Source: Oreohelix idahoensis (taxonomy: Eukaryota; Mollusca; Gastropoda; Stylommatophora; Oreohelicidae). From it: 64,000 nt of DNA. Made by a program: the position numbers and the translations under genes. A model generated the notes under the pieces. It was given only the letters and a program-made list of their open reading frames with translations. It was not told the DNA's origin and made no database searches. The DNA lies in contig JAMPIV010004455.1 in the NCBI GenBank assembly GCA_024509875.1, positions 248,001 to 312,000 on the forward strand. The letters run 5' to 3'. Positions 36,371-48,278 of the stretch are shown in pieces (position 1 is the stretch's first letter; each line of letters begins with the position of its first letter).

Positions 36371-37041
36371 TGTCAGGAAAACTACCTATACTGTGGATTT
36401 CAATACACAACCGCTTTCATACTTGGCTCGTACCACTAGAGGACGACCCCATCATACAGTAGCTGACAATAATTAACTATAACACATTTAACAGGTAAGT
36501 TCCATTTTAATGATACACTGCACACAATGAAGCCCCACACGGCTCATAATACATATGAAATACACTGACCATAAATGCCAATACAGCTTGCACTACTAAC
36601 AACTTAATATATAAGTATCATACCCACTGGTATGACCATCCCGAATGAACGTCACAAAATGTCTTTCGCTCACCGGCGAACTTATGTACCAAGATCAGGC
36701 AAAATTAAATCATAAATGACTCAACATCACCGGACTAAGGAAATGCCACTATAAAAAATACATTAACACTCTAGCATTATCCGCTACAATCCAAAGATCG
36801 CATGAAGAAAAGGCAAGCACTAGATCTGAACAACAATGGCGAACTCTCTCCAGCAAAACGCTGACAGGGAACAAAAAACGACCTATCCCGGTCGATGGCC
36901 AGAAAGTCAACTCCCTTTTTGCGCCAGAATTTGCGTCCACTTCCCTTCCGGTCACCTGACCAAACGGGTTTTTTATTCTATCAATGTTGCCATTCACAGC
37001 GTAACCAACCTAAAATTTTGTCGAACATATATACTGTGACA
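36371..37041 (-). repeat. 3' LTR
   Basis: 671 bp with TG...CA ends. It differs from the other LTR by scattered substitutions and small indels, roughly 3% by eye, implying an old but recognisable insertion. It contains GGTAAGTTCC and an AT-rich centre; no confident promoter or polyadenylation signal was assigned. Confidence 0.85.
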
Positions 37042-37067
37042 TCCACACCACCCCCTCCCCCCTTTAA
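37042..37067 (-). other. Polypurine tract next to 3' LTR
   Basis: On minus the bases immediately before the LTR are AAAGGGGGGAGGGGGTGGTG then TGGA, a purine-rich primer site for plus-strand DNA synthesis. Its position fixes the element's orientation. Confidence 0.7.
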
Positions 37068-37335
37068 GAAAGAAAACGAAGTTTTCTTCCACCGGAGGAG
37101 TCACGCCCAACCCCCTTCGGAGTATGGACGAACAAAATGCCGAGACGGCACCTCCTCATCTACCTAGAGAATGCCAAAGTCGTCCAACACCATTGTCGTT
37201 CATGCCTTCTCACCCTATGTACTAAACACAGTATGAGCATGAACTAATCCACCCCAGGTACTTGGTAGTCGTGAAAAATAACAACGACTGTCCAAATCTG
37301 GTCTATCAAACACAACATATGTTACATATTGATTA

Positions 37336-39671
37336 CACTGGTATACACACATTTTGGTGCCTTACATTTTATAGCTGTTCTTGGGTAATTTTGGGTTGCT
37401 GATTCCAAAAATGTAATCAGATTTTTTCTATCAGCTCTAGTTTTTGAGATAACTAAGAATGACCATATTAGTAGGGCAATTGTTATGTACAATCCTAGAG
37501 TTAGGTGCTATCAGTGGCATTTTGACTTTAGTCTGCATTCATATTATATGTAATTACTGTGCATATATTACCAAAAATGTAATAAAACTTTATCACTAGC
37601 ACTTGTTTAGTCAACACGCAAAAAGGATCTTTTCGAGGACTTCCTGGAATGCGATATGCCCGGACAGTCACGCTTAAGGGTCCAACAGTAATCTGCCATC
37701 ATGTGGGCATCCCAAAGTCCCTGGTATCTCTCTTCCATTGTTTTTAATATCTTGGTGAAATCTTTCACCTTCCTCCTCACTAAAGTCGCCAAGATTCTCC
37801 GGAAATAAATGTAAATGGTTATGGAGGTAGTGCAATTTTATGCTCATGTTGCATCCAAGTTCACAAAAACTCGACAGCATGTTTCCAACTAATTCAGAAT
37901 AATTGTCTGCTTTAAAGTTACCCAGAAAGTTTTGCACAACTAAAACAAATGATGACCAGGCTGTGGACTCTGTTTTGTTCATGGAATCAATAAAATTTGG
38001 ATCGTTTATTAACTTTCTAATTTGAGGTCCATCAAAAATTCCAGCTTTAAGTTTGTCTATGCTCAATTCTGGAAACTTTCTGCATAAGTAATTAAAACAG
38101 GTACCATCTTTGTTCAGTGCCTTAACAAATTGCTTTATGAAGCCAAGCTTTATATGTAATGGTGGCAGTAGAACTCTTTTTCGATCAATGAGAGGCTTAT
38201 TGACAATATTTTTTTCTCCAACTTTAAATTCATCCCTCAACGGCCACTGTTTCTTTGTCCAGTGCATATCTTTTGACCTGCTATCCCACACACATATAAA
38301 GCATGGATATTTGGTGAATCCCATTTGCTGGCCAAGCAAGAAGTTCATCATTTTAAGATCTACACAAACCATCCAGTTATGTTCTAAATACTTCAATTTT
38401 TCCAGAACTGTGCTTATTGTAGCATATTCCTTCTTCATTGTAGTAGAATGAGCTATTGGAATTGAGCCTTATTTGTTACCATTGTGTAAGAGAACAGCCT
38501 TCAAACGTCTTTTAGAGCTGTCAATGAAAAGTCGCCACTCTTCTGGTGTATAACGTACACCCATTTTGTTAACAAGACCTCCTACATTAGTACAAAACAC
38601 AAGGTTGTTTTCTTTACAAAAGAATGGAATAAAACCTTGCTCTCTGCTGCGATAAAATGTAACCTTTGTTTCAGCAGTCAGTAATTTTTTTTCTTTCAAT
38701 CTTGAAGCCAAAAGTTCTGAAGATTCCTTGGAGAGATATAGATCTCGGATTAGATCATTTAGTTCAAGCTGGTCGAAGCGTTGAGCATCTGAAAAATCAT
38801 CTTCGAAATCACTATCACTGTCACTTGTCGTTCCACATGCCACAGCTGTCTCATCTTCTAGCAGGGAATCCGAAATCTGACTGAAAGTTGGAATTGATAT
38901 GTCATCTCCGTGTGGAACAGGTTGCCTAGCAGAATCTAAATCTGGTTTTTGTGATTTTTTCCATTAATTTCCATAATATTCACAACACAGAAATAACAGT
39001 CATTATAGTGGTTCTTGGGCTCTCTCCAAACCATTGGAATTCCAAATTTTAAACATTTTCTTTTCCCACAAGTCCACTGTCGCAGGTGTTCAACACATGT
39101 TTTGCAAACAATTTGAGGAGCCCAAGACTTGTCCTGGTCACCTAGTTTTACTTTAAAGTAAGCAAAGTATGCCTTTTTCACAAAAAACAGTAATATGCTT
39201 TATATGTTCTTCTTTGAAAGTGTACTCTCCACAAATATAACAAAATAAATGCGGTGAAAGAAAACATGCTCTTCTTGAAGATGATGCGATTCTCTGTTAG
39301 AATTGTAATAAAATAAGTACCATACTAACATGCATGCAGTGGCTTAAAATCTAAAAAAGGCAATTCTGGGAAGATTCTTGGAAAACTGAAACTGAGAGTA
39401 AACAAGCAGTTTTCTTTTGTAAAGGACTAGACAGCAATAGTTTTTTTTACATAGCCTTATATAGAAAATATTGTAATAAAAAGTGCGCGCGCGGGCCCGT
39501 TTTTGTTGGGTCACCCTGTATTAATGAAATACAAAAATGTTTGTATCTCAAGAACTAGAGCTGCTACAGACAGGTAAATGTGATATTTGGATTGAGCAGG
39601 CCTCATTTATGTACAATCAAGAGTAAAATGTTTGGCACCAAAAATTTTGTTGTTGTTGTTGTAGGGCTGTG
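37336..39671 (-). mobile_element. DNA transposon, CACTG termini, copy 2
   Basis: Begins CACTGGTATACACAC and ends GTAGGGCTGTG, flanked by TTA on both sides (37333-37335, 39672-39674). The inverted ends pair well inward: TTTTGGTGCC-ACATTTTA (37352-37372) with its complement at 39624-39643, and AGCTCTAGTTTTTGAGATA (37433-37451) with 39544-39562 (18 of 19). A (GTT)n expansion at 39648-39662 has lengthened the right end. It carries a minus-strand transposase pseudogene and is inserted inside the LTR element. Confidence 0.8.
37607..39300 (-). pseudogene. Transposase of CACTG element, copy 2, frameshifted
   Basis: Homologous throughout to the 15.78-17.47 kb copy and almost the same length (1694 against 1691 bp), but clearly diverged in protein. 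The start codon is ATC at 39300. In order: FCYICGEYT and IVCKTCVEHL (CxxC pairs), DCYFCVVN, QPVPHGDD, ELNDLIRDLYLSKESSELLA, EWRLFIDSSK (candidate Asp), CVDLKMMNFLLG (candidate Asp), PCFICVWDSR (CxxC), LPPLHIKLGFIKQFVKAL, GERFHQDI (candidate Glu) and MADYCWTLKRD. Breaks: an extra T near 39190, a lost A near 38947, TAA at 38469 in place of a sense codon, and an extra A near 37743. Three of the four are in A or T runs. Confidence 0.82.
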
Positions 39672-39783
39672 TTATTCATATCTAAGCATCAATAATAAGA
39701 CATAATCTCATAGTATAAACAATCCTTTCTGCACGCTGCAAATATACCTTAATTATAACATAGAACAACCTTTCTGGCACGCT

Positions 39784-40141
39784 GCATAAACCACATACCG
39801 TAATACCTAATAATTTATAAAACATGATTTTGAGTATAACTTTAATCCAATATTATAAAAAAATAAAAATAAAAAAAAATAAAAAAAATATAAAAAAAAA
39901 AAATTAAAATAAAAATAATAAAAATATAAAAAAAAATAAATTCTTAAAATAAATATAAAAAAAAAAAATAATAAAATTATTTAAAAAAAACAAAAATTTT
40001 TATAATTTATAAATAATAAAAAAAATTATTAAAATGTTTAAAAATAAAAAAAAGATAAAAATAATAAAAAAAAAATAAAATAATTATAAAATTAAACAAT
40101 AAAAAAAAAAAATGACATACATAAACCACATACCGTAATAG
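39784..40141. repeat. A/T-only block between 21-bp direct repeats
   Basis: About 270 bp (39842-40112) composed almost solely of A and T, mainly AAAAAT-type units. On each side lies CATAAACCACATACCGTAAT (39784 and 40119). Confidence 0.85.
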
Positions 40142-40274
40142 TATAAACATTTTCATAAACATAAAATCTATAACGATTATAATCTATAAACAATCAAACT
40201 CTAACGATTATAATACATTTCTTCCATAAACCAATGTAAATACTCTCTACGGATGCTCCTGTCCCACACCAATC

Positions 40275-40556
40275 TCATAACCTGGACAGGACATCCGCTA
40301 CAATGTTATGTACCCCCTGAATTGGTAAAATAGTAAAGTTGAATTGCTGCAGCAATAATGCCCAGCGTGTCAACTTAGCACTGGTGGATTTAGCCGACTG
40401 CAAAAATAGCAGTGGTTTGTGATCTGTTTGGAGAAAAAAATGCGCCCCCAACAGGAATCGTGCCAACTTAGACACCACCCAGACAATCGCAAGGCACTCC
40501 CTCTCAATCGTAGAGTAGCTAGTTTCTGATGGCAACAACTTCCGACTGACATACAT
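40275..40556 (-). pseudogene. Ty3/gypsy RNase H domain remnant
   Basis: Minus codons MYVSRKLLPSETSYSTIERE, CLAIVWVVSKLARFLLGAHF, TDHKPLLFL, LTRWALLLQQFNF and VHNIVADVLSRL are the signature of the RNase H that follows reverse transcriptase in Ty3/gypsy-type elements (E-R-E-C-L-A-I-V, T-D-H-K-P-L, A-D-x-L-S-R). The frame is open over this segment. The N-terminal residues read further upstream to 40604 are unrelated, so the reverse transcriptase has been deleted at about 40556. It identifies the host LTR element. Confidence 0.88.
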
Positions 40557-40926
40557 TGTAAAGCCTAAGATATTATAGCATAAACATGCATCGCAAAGCA
40601 TCACGTGATATTTACAAGTTTACAAAACACTCATATTCATATCAAAATGGTACTGGGGGGTGGGTCAGACTCTAAGGTTCGGTTCGCGTCAACCGAAACA
40701 TCTTACTGAACACGAATCCGAAACTTAACCCTAGCTATTGCTGAACTATCAGCAGGTGGTTATGAAGCAACGACATGTGTTTCCACCTGACTGCATCACG
40801 CGCACCCTGCCTATTCGCAAATGTCACCCGTGCCATCGTATATACTTCGCTTATATCACCAGATAAATCTCTGCTTACAAAATATGCAGTAATAATAGTA
40901 AATATTGATATCACTACTCCAATATA

Positions 40927-40928
<2 letters not shown>

Positions 40929-40997
<69 letters not shown>
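40929..40997. repeat. (TA)n microsatellite
   Basis: About 68 bp of pure TA. Confidence 0.96.
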
Positions 40998-41000
<3 letters not shown>

Positions 41001-42231
41001 TGTAAGTATATATCACCTCACCTCTCACTGTATACACAACATCAACCTTTACCACTTATAGTATAAATAGAGTTTTACTTTGCCACTTGGCTACTGTCTC
41101 ATCACTTTGAAAATTTGGTCTTTCTGACCACTTAGTCTCTGTGATACATTCAAACAAACTTACAATAGTCGACAGTTGTAAAATAACCACTGATGAAACT
41201 TTCTGGTGCTCTGACACCACTATACCACCTTGACAATAAATCAGTTTTTACTCCAAAAGTCTGTTACTGGCACCCACACTGGTGCTATATTCAGATAATA
41301 CTTCACTTATTACTAACCTTAATAATCTATGTTATGCAAGTGTTTCCCTTGGCAAAATGAGCACTACACAGATAAAAGAGACACATACACCACACTACGA
41401 AAACAAAATCCCAGTCACGAGGAATAAGATGATAGACCAAGAAGAGAAGAGGTAGATTAATATATACAATGCGTGACTGCGCACGAACGAGAACGAGGGA
41501 TACCTGTAAACGTATTTACAAGATAGAAAGATGGAACAAGAGAACACACCACTTAAACACAACAAAAGAATTACTGAATGTACACGACAATGTAAATACA
41601 AACTACACGAATACGCCTAACACCAACAGGGCTTGGAATGTTAAGTAGGACAGTCGCAGGAAAACCGTCTGCCTTACTCCACCACCAAACATACACAGCC
41701 ACACCCTATAAATAATCGGTCTAATTCAATCTTTTCCCACAAGTAGGCCAAGAATGAATTAAACTCACCACCCTTCCTCCATTGAACACACGAATATAAT
41801 ATTACACAATAGACTAAACAACCACTACACTCAACAATGAAGTGCTGAAAGCTATCTCCCTCACTAGGCACTAACAAATCACTCCAGTCACAATAAACTA
41901 AATAACCTATAAGTAAAATTATTCTATAACGTATCAAAATATATAATACAAATACTTCCAAATACTAACAAATACAGTGAAAGGTTTGATCTAACTAACT
42001 ATCCAGAAAGTAGAGAAAAGGAATGGAACAAAAGGAAAGAAAAAAAACAACAACAAACTAAGAGGCACGCTTTAAGAAGCAAATAAAGAAACAGGACTAT
42101 CTTACTCCAAAAAATCAGACTATCCGATAAATAGGATCAGATTGAAAGACAGAAAAGAAAATTTATAATTTAGAGGAAAAATAAGAAATCTCAGTATAGG
42201 ATATCATACAACGATTACAAACAAGAAGGGG
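40998..42231. other. No recognisable gene (LTR-element interior)
   Basis: Minus frames at 41395-41601 and 41674-41961 have no recognisable motif. This may be decayed gag-pol or untranslated interior. Confidence 0.4.
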
Positions 42232-42590
42232 CTTTCGGCGGCATGTGCGGGGACAGCATATGGAAAATTCTGAGGGCTTGTTGAGTTCCCAGCCGCATTG
42301 TTTCCATTGTAAAATGCCTCTATTCTAACTTTACGTGCGGTGTTGGATCGAGTAATGTAACTTTCGAAGTGAAAACAGGAGTACGACAGGGATGCCCCTT
42401 ATCAGCGGCATTATTTTTGACAGTCATGGATTGGGTGGTGCGCCAGGCGACAGAGGGCAGTCCAAGAGGAATTAGATGGACAACGTTTTCTACACTGGAA
42501 GATTTGGGGTGTGCAGATGACATTGCACTGCTCGCGCATTTACATCAACACATTCAAGACAAAACCGATGGACTCTATGAGTATGTCCCC
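42232..42590 (+). mobile_element. LINE reverse transcriptase fragment (RTE-like)
   Basis: Plus codons DSIWKILRAC, one TGA stop, VPSRIVSIVKCLYSNFTCGV, FEVKTGVRQGCPLSAALFLT (motif B), LGCADDIALLAH (motif C with A-D-D) and HQHIQDKTDGLYEYV. Homology stops abruptly at about 42590, where element J begins. The C-terminal tail of a similar LINE resumes at 44394 on the other side. Confidence 0.85.
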
Positions 42591-44393
42591 GCCTTCTTCA
42601 ATGAAACGGGTGCTGCATTTCTAAGAAAAACATTGAGACGTACTGCGTAATGACCTAAATTAATCCTAACATTAATTATACTGCGTTACCAAAACGAACG
42701 AACAGATGGACAAAAGGATAAAGAGAGAGGGGAGGGCTGGAAATCAGGAACGCATGCATCACGCGTGTAAGTCTACATGCACTAATTTTTTTCAGACGGA
42801 CAGTGATAAAATACACTACCCTTTCCCAGAGTTAGGTTTATAAATCATAAAAAACTCTTATTAGAAAAGATAACATTAGATGGGTTTACGGTTGAGAACA
42901 TAACAGTACCCAGACAGCACATCTTCGAAACAGGAGGTAGAAGAAATTGCATATTTTGAATGCAGCCACGTAGCTCCTTTAAATTTGTATTTTTGGGTTC
43001 CTTAGGGCTTGCTGACAAATAATATGTAAAACGTTACGCAAATAGTCCAGGAATTAATAAATTATACCCAAAATAAAATATTGGGGGTGCCTGACAGCAT
43101 AAAATCATTTCTGCTCATAAGATTTTTTTTTAACGTGTTTGAGAAAAAATTTACGTTACAGAAATAGCCTACCATGTAAACTCCAAATTGATTGGAGCGC
43201 AACAAATGAAAGCCTAACCACGATTGGTCGGGCTATAAATACTATCTTGGTTGTTAGGGGAAACGGGGAAAGGTAACATTTTTTCAAACACTTGTCGAAA
43301 CGGGGCTCATTGGTCAGACTCGCTGATATACACACTTGGGAGCGTTAGTTCGAAACCACTTGTTTAAAATAGCTTGATAAAGCATCAGTGCGTTGAAGCC
43401 AGCATATATTTGGCTAAATAAAAGCCTGGAAGATAAGCAGATGGGAATTTGTGCCAGTTTGTGCCAGAATTCATTGCTAATCAACGTATCTGTGTTTATT
43501 CGTATGAATTGTGGGACAGTGGTCTTGATGGTACTGAGCAGCACCTGGTCAGAGCTTTGCTGAATCCAGAGTCGGACAGCATACTCCTTGGTCTTTTTTA
43601 GCTATCAGTGAGGTGTCTCCTGAGCCCAGAGGAGAATTCGAGCAGAGGAGTCCTTTCCTGCCGCCATCACGCCAGATAAGCGAATTGGCCAGCTGAGCTC
43701 AACATTATGTCCCCTCATCTTGAACTGACTTTTTAAAATTAACATTAAGAGGGGAATTTACTTGTCTTAAAATCAGGAACTGTGAACATCTCCAATACTG
43801 GTCCCTAAAGACAAACTATTGAAGTCATGATGACAAATACCAACAGAGCTTGAACAAAACAAAACCAGTATTACCTCATTTTACTACTACACAACTGACA
43901 CACATAGAACATTTGTAATAATATATGTCACTACAATATTCATATTAAATACATTCTGTACATAACTTGTAATTTAAATTGATTGTGATTCCTGGTTCCC
44001 TTGTAGTTGAATCAGGACACATATTCATTCATGCCAGTAATGAATACATATTGTTATTTGAAAGTTTATCAGTGACTCTTTTAAGATATCTTTGTAGAGT
44101 GTTATATGTATGTGAGTGTCACAGTGTTGTCAAGAGTAGTGGATTAAATTAAATTGTTTATCTGTCTGTTGTTGTGACTTACACTTCACCATACTCATAC
44201 CCTAGACACATAACGTAGCATCACACTATTCCAGAATAATTCTGACTGAGATATATAGATATGTGGTAGCAAGTAAGGTTATCTATAATACCCTACTCTT
44301 AATAGATATAGATACCTTCACAGCTGATCTCAGTCAGTACACTAAGTCCCCTATAAATATTTATAACATCCCACTTCACCACACAATCTGCCT
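42590..44393 (-). repeat. 1.8-kb dispersed element J, copy 2
   Basis: Reverse complement of 19.34-21.13 kb with many substitutions and small indels. It begins directly after LINE codons and ends directly before LINE codons. A poly-T and AT-rich centre; no protein was recognised. Confidence 0.8.
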
Positions 44394-44790
44394 AAGGAAA
44401 ATTCTCCGAATCTTTTGGCCAAACACCATCAGCAACCAAGAACTAATTATTCGGAGTAACCAGGAGGACATGCACACCATCATAGCTGGCAGACGCTGAA
44501 GTTGGGTTGGCCACGTCCTCAGAAGGGACCCTGATACCATCACAAGAAAAGCTATGCTATGGACCCCCGAGGGAAAGCGAAAGAGAGGCCGACCAAAAAC
44601 AAATTGGCGGAGAACTGTGGAAGCTGAGATGCAAAGAATGAACCACAGTTGGGGCACTGTACGAAGGATGGCCGCCGACAGAGCAAAGTGGAATCAATTT
44701 GTTGCTGCCCTACAAGACGCCACCAGGCGTGATGGCCGCTGACTGCTTTGACGGTTGGTGGTTATGGATCAAAAAAGAAGAAGATTACAA
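44394..44790 (+). mobile_element. LINE 3' end, family E
   Basis: CLRKILRIFWPNTISNQELI, HTIIAGRR, one stop, [58 protein letters not shown] and ALQDATRRDGR, followed by TGACTGCTTTGACGGTTGG and an AAGAAGAAG end. This is the post-RT domain of an RTE-like element. Together with 42232-42590 it may be one LINE split by element J, although about 120 residues between them are missing. Confidence 0.85.
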
Positions 44791-46096
44791 ACAAAAACTT
44801 AACTGAAGGTCCAACGGCACTTGAGCAAGAAGCTTCCTTAGCACTGGTGATGAATGATGAAAACAGAACAAACGTCACTCACACTTGCACATCAAACCGA
44901 AAAAATATAGGTCCAGGAAATCAGACTTCACTGTAAGTCCGTGTGCCAGCTAATAACAATAGAGTCCCTTGGCACGGTATCGTACCCACCATCAAGACGA
45001 CTACACTGTTCTACACGGTGCAAACACAGCACTGTCTACAATAGAAGCCAGACTGTCTATTCATACCAAAGTTCAGCTACACAGCCAGTTTCACAAGTCT
45101 ATGTGTCGGATAATACAAATAAATCCTTAGGCACAATGATATGTAGATCACGTGAAAAGTTTACTTCACAGTTCGACACACCAGGGATCACAGTAGTGTT
45201 CAGCACAGTGCACTCTAGGAATCACAGCAATCTTCAGGAGACCAGTAGACTTGAAGGTAAAGTACTCCAGACCCACTCAGGTCAGCCGGCTTCACTGCTC
45301 ATAGGTATTTACCCCTGGCCGGGCACATCAGTGTGGTAGGGTAACGTCACAGGTTTTGATCTTTACCCCTGGCCGGGCACATCCATGTGGTAGTATCAAG
45401 ACAAACAAAATGTCCAACCAGATATCCTGAGATACCTATCACCCTATTAACCTCTTAACATCTACACCTTCCTATCAACAACCTCCTTCCACCCTATACC
45501 GAGCTTGACCGAACTATCTCCCATCTGACACCCAATTGCCGCATGGGACAATCTAAACTAGATGTTACCGACACCTCAAACTCCGCTGCTCCACCTGGAT
45601 CACTACCACTACGCTACAATACAAACCTGCAATACCTCAAACTGACACGAAAGATGCACGCTGTAACTTGAATCTATTGCTTTTGCCACACCTCCTACTA
45701 TTAATCGACACTGTAGCACCAAATTTAACTTGTAACACAATGCCAAACACACTGTCCAAAACTCTCTGAACTTGAAAATAACACCCGTACACTGTGACCT
45801 GCAAACAAAACTAGGTTGCATATCGCGACGCGTCACACTTGACCGCCTACAGATCACTACTGCTAACTGACAAACACACAGACAACCAAAAGTAACTCAC
45901 TACCGTGACTTAATAAAAACTGTGAAGGCGCCAACACGGCTATAACCTTCTAACACTCTGTGTGCGTAATTCTTTCTGGCCTGTATACAGAAAACATAGG
46001 CACACCGGCCTTGCTGTCAAATAACATATAATACTGTAAAACACTGGCACCGCGGCCTATAGGTTCACCCAAAAAAAATCGGACGAGTCCTCCAGA
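44791..46096. other. LTR-element interior without recognisable genes
   Basis: No gag motif recognised in either orientation. TTTACCCCTGGCCGGGCACA is tandemly repeated at 45309 and 45362. The minus bases next to the LTR, TCTGGAGGACTCGTCCGA, start TGG two bases in and could be a primer-binding site; I cannot name the tRNA. Confidence 0.4.
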
Positions 46097-46766
46097 TGTC
46101 AGAAAAACTACCTATACTGTGGATTTCAATACACAACCGTTTTCATATTTGGCTCGTACCACTAGAGGACGACCACAGCATACAGTAGCTGACAATAATT
46201 AACTATAACACCTTTAACAGGTAAGTTCCCTTTTAATGATACACAGCACACAATGAAGCCCCACACGGCTCATAATACATATGAAATACACTGACCATAA
46301 ATGCCAATAGAGCTTGCACTACTAACAACTTAATATATAAGTATCATACACACTGGTGTGACCATCCTGAATGAACGTCACAATGACTTTCGCTCACCGG
46401 CGAACTTATGTACCAAGATCAGGCAAAATTAAATCATAAATGATTCAACATCACCGGACTAAGGAAATGCCACTAGAAAAAATACATTAACACTCTAGCA
46501 TTATCCGCTACAATCCAAAGATCGCATGAAGAAAAGGCAAGCAATAGATCTGAACAACAATGGCGAACTCTCTCCAGCAAAACGCTGACAGGGAACAAAA
46601 AAACGACCTATCCCGGTCGATGGCCAGAAAGTCAACTCCCTTTTTGCGCGAGAATTTGCGTCCACTTCCCTTCCGGTCACCTGACCAAACGGGTTTTTTA
46701 TTCTATCAATGTTGCCATTCACAGCGTGACCAACCTAATATTTTGTCGAACATATATACTGTGACA
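46097..46766 (-). repeat. 5' LTR
   Basis: Direct repeat of 36371-37041, beginning TGTCAGAAAAACTACC and ending ATATATACTGTGACA on plus. Length 670 bp. Confidence 0.85.
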
Positions 46767-48147
46767 ATTTAAAATGTACATATTACAACTTATCCCGATT
46801 GTCGGGATGAATTTACAGACATCTTGCACAAAACAACTTCCGAATAGTTTCGGGACACTGGTATTAAGAGGCCGTCTTACAGGTGGTCGGGGTATTACTT
46901 TAATTATAATCCCACTGTTATTCTGTATGTAGGTTGATAGGATTCGTGGTTCCCAGTACTCTCGACGAGATGAAATGCAGTGAAGTAATCTTAAAATAGG
47001 GTAGATTATAGCGACCTTTTCGCTTACACACCCATATTGGTTTAGCTTGAAAAAGCTCCAATTAGAAGTGGTTTATTTTAGTGCTTTCATGTCATTCCAA
47101 TCACGAATTAGTGTGACATCAGTAGGGTCTCTCCCCCCCCCCCCCTCATCCTACCATGTAGAACATTCTACATGACACACAATAAATTTTCTTTACATAT
47201 ACTTTACAAATGCATCTATCTGCTTATCTTTCGTGACCAAAAAATGTATTGCGTCTTCCATTTTGCCTGCCATGTTTACAAACTCACTACTTCACAGATC
47301 TAACATTATAATCTCCTCCAAGGTGTTATTTCCTTGTAATTGTTTATCACAACAAAGTCCATCTGCCGGAAGTATTACATCACTGTCCGTGTCTTAATCT
47401 TCAGAAAGATGGTCATTTCCTACATGTCAGTGAAATATGTCATTGTGTTTTGGCACAACGTGTTTGCGAATTAGCACCTTATCAAGCGACAACATGGTTT
47501 TCGTGTATCTTCCCAGACAGAATCTGGGTTAACAATAAGAATGTCGCTCAGTGTAGACTCTTCCTCCGTCTGGAGCTAACGATAAGCAAAAAATCAATAT
47601 TGCAAGTCCACTCTTTCGCAACGTTTCACCGATAACAAAGGATAAAATAACCAGGAGAGTGGGGTGGGTGAAAGGTGTGACACGATGGGATAAGAAAACC
47701 TTGAACAATGAAAGCGAAAAAAACCATAAGGAGCGGGTGAGAAAAATCCAAAGGAAGGGCACAGGAGAAAAAAAATGAAGGTCACCAAAAAATGTAACGA
47801 TCGTAGATTTGAGTTGTCACACATATTGAGCTTAGTGCCAACGGCGCATCAGTACATAGACTGCGTACTAACTAGATTGCGCAGATAACCCCGCGTTTCC
47901 CTTCCCAATACCTCTCCCACCGACAAGTCAAGAATCAAGATCTAACGCAAGGGTCGGAAAATGCTCTATGGCGTTCTACAAGTAGATCCCACGAGATGAC
48001 TTGGTAGATCTCTGTATGACGAGTGTTTAAGCTAAGGAAATTTCTGATAAACTCTCTCCCACGGACATTTAAAAGCCCAGTATCCCCCCTCCCCTTGGGA
48101 CTTTGAAAACCTCTTTTTCATATCAGCAGTTCCAGTATTTCTCTCTT
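46767..48147. other. No recognisable gene
   Basis: A poly-C run lies at 47131-47145. No domain is recognisable in the short frames. Sequence just outside the LTR includes CCCGATTGTCGGG, a small palindrome. Confidence 0.4.
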
Positions 48148-48154
48148 CCCCCCC

Positions 48155-48199
<45 letters not shown>

Positions 48200-48205
48200 A
48201 CCCCC

Positions 48206-48261
<56 letters not shown>

Positions 48262-48278
48262 ACCCCCCCCCCCCCCCA
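48148..48278. repeat. Poly-C tract, about 130 bp
   Basis: Almost uninterrupted C with five isolated A residues. The Pro/Gly/His frames are artefacts. Exact length is likely unreliable in any assembly. Confidence 0.95.

Larger units (their letters stand above)
36371..46766 (-). mobile_element. LTR retrotransposon (Ty3/gypsy-like), nested insertions
   Basis: Two direct repeats of about 670 bp (36371-37041 and 46097-46766), each TGTCAG...TGTGACA on plus (TG...CA ends), bracket 9 kb. A polypurine tract adjoins the 37.04 kb LTR on minus, and a gypsy RNase H remnant is on minus, so the element reads high to low with its 5' LTR at 46.1-46.8 kb. Gag, protease, most of RT and integrase were not found. 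The interior is disrupted by a CACTG transposon (37336-39671), an A/T block, a LINE and element J. A clear target duplication is not visible (ATACA versus ATTTA), so deletion, mutation or recombination between elements remains possible. Confidence 0.78.

Noticed and set aside
41674..41961. Hydrophobic minus frame that could be a membrane protein or receptor TM4-TM7 exon
   Set aside because: Lacks receptor landmarks such as N-P-x-x-Y, lies inside the LTR element, and has no splice sites that match the receptor's phase.
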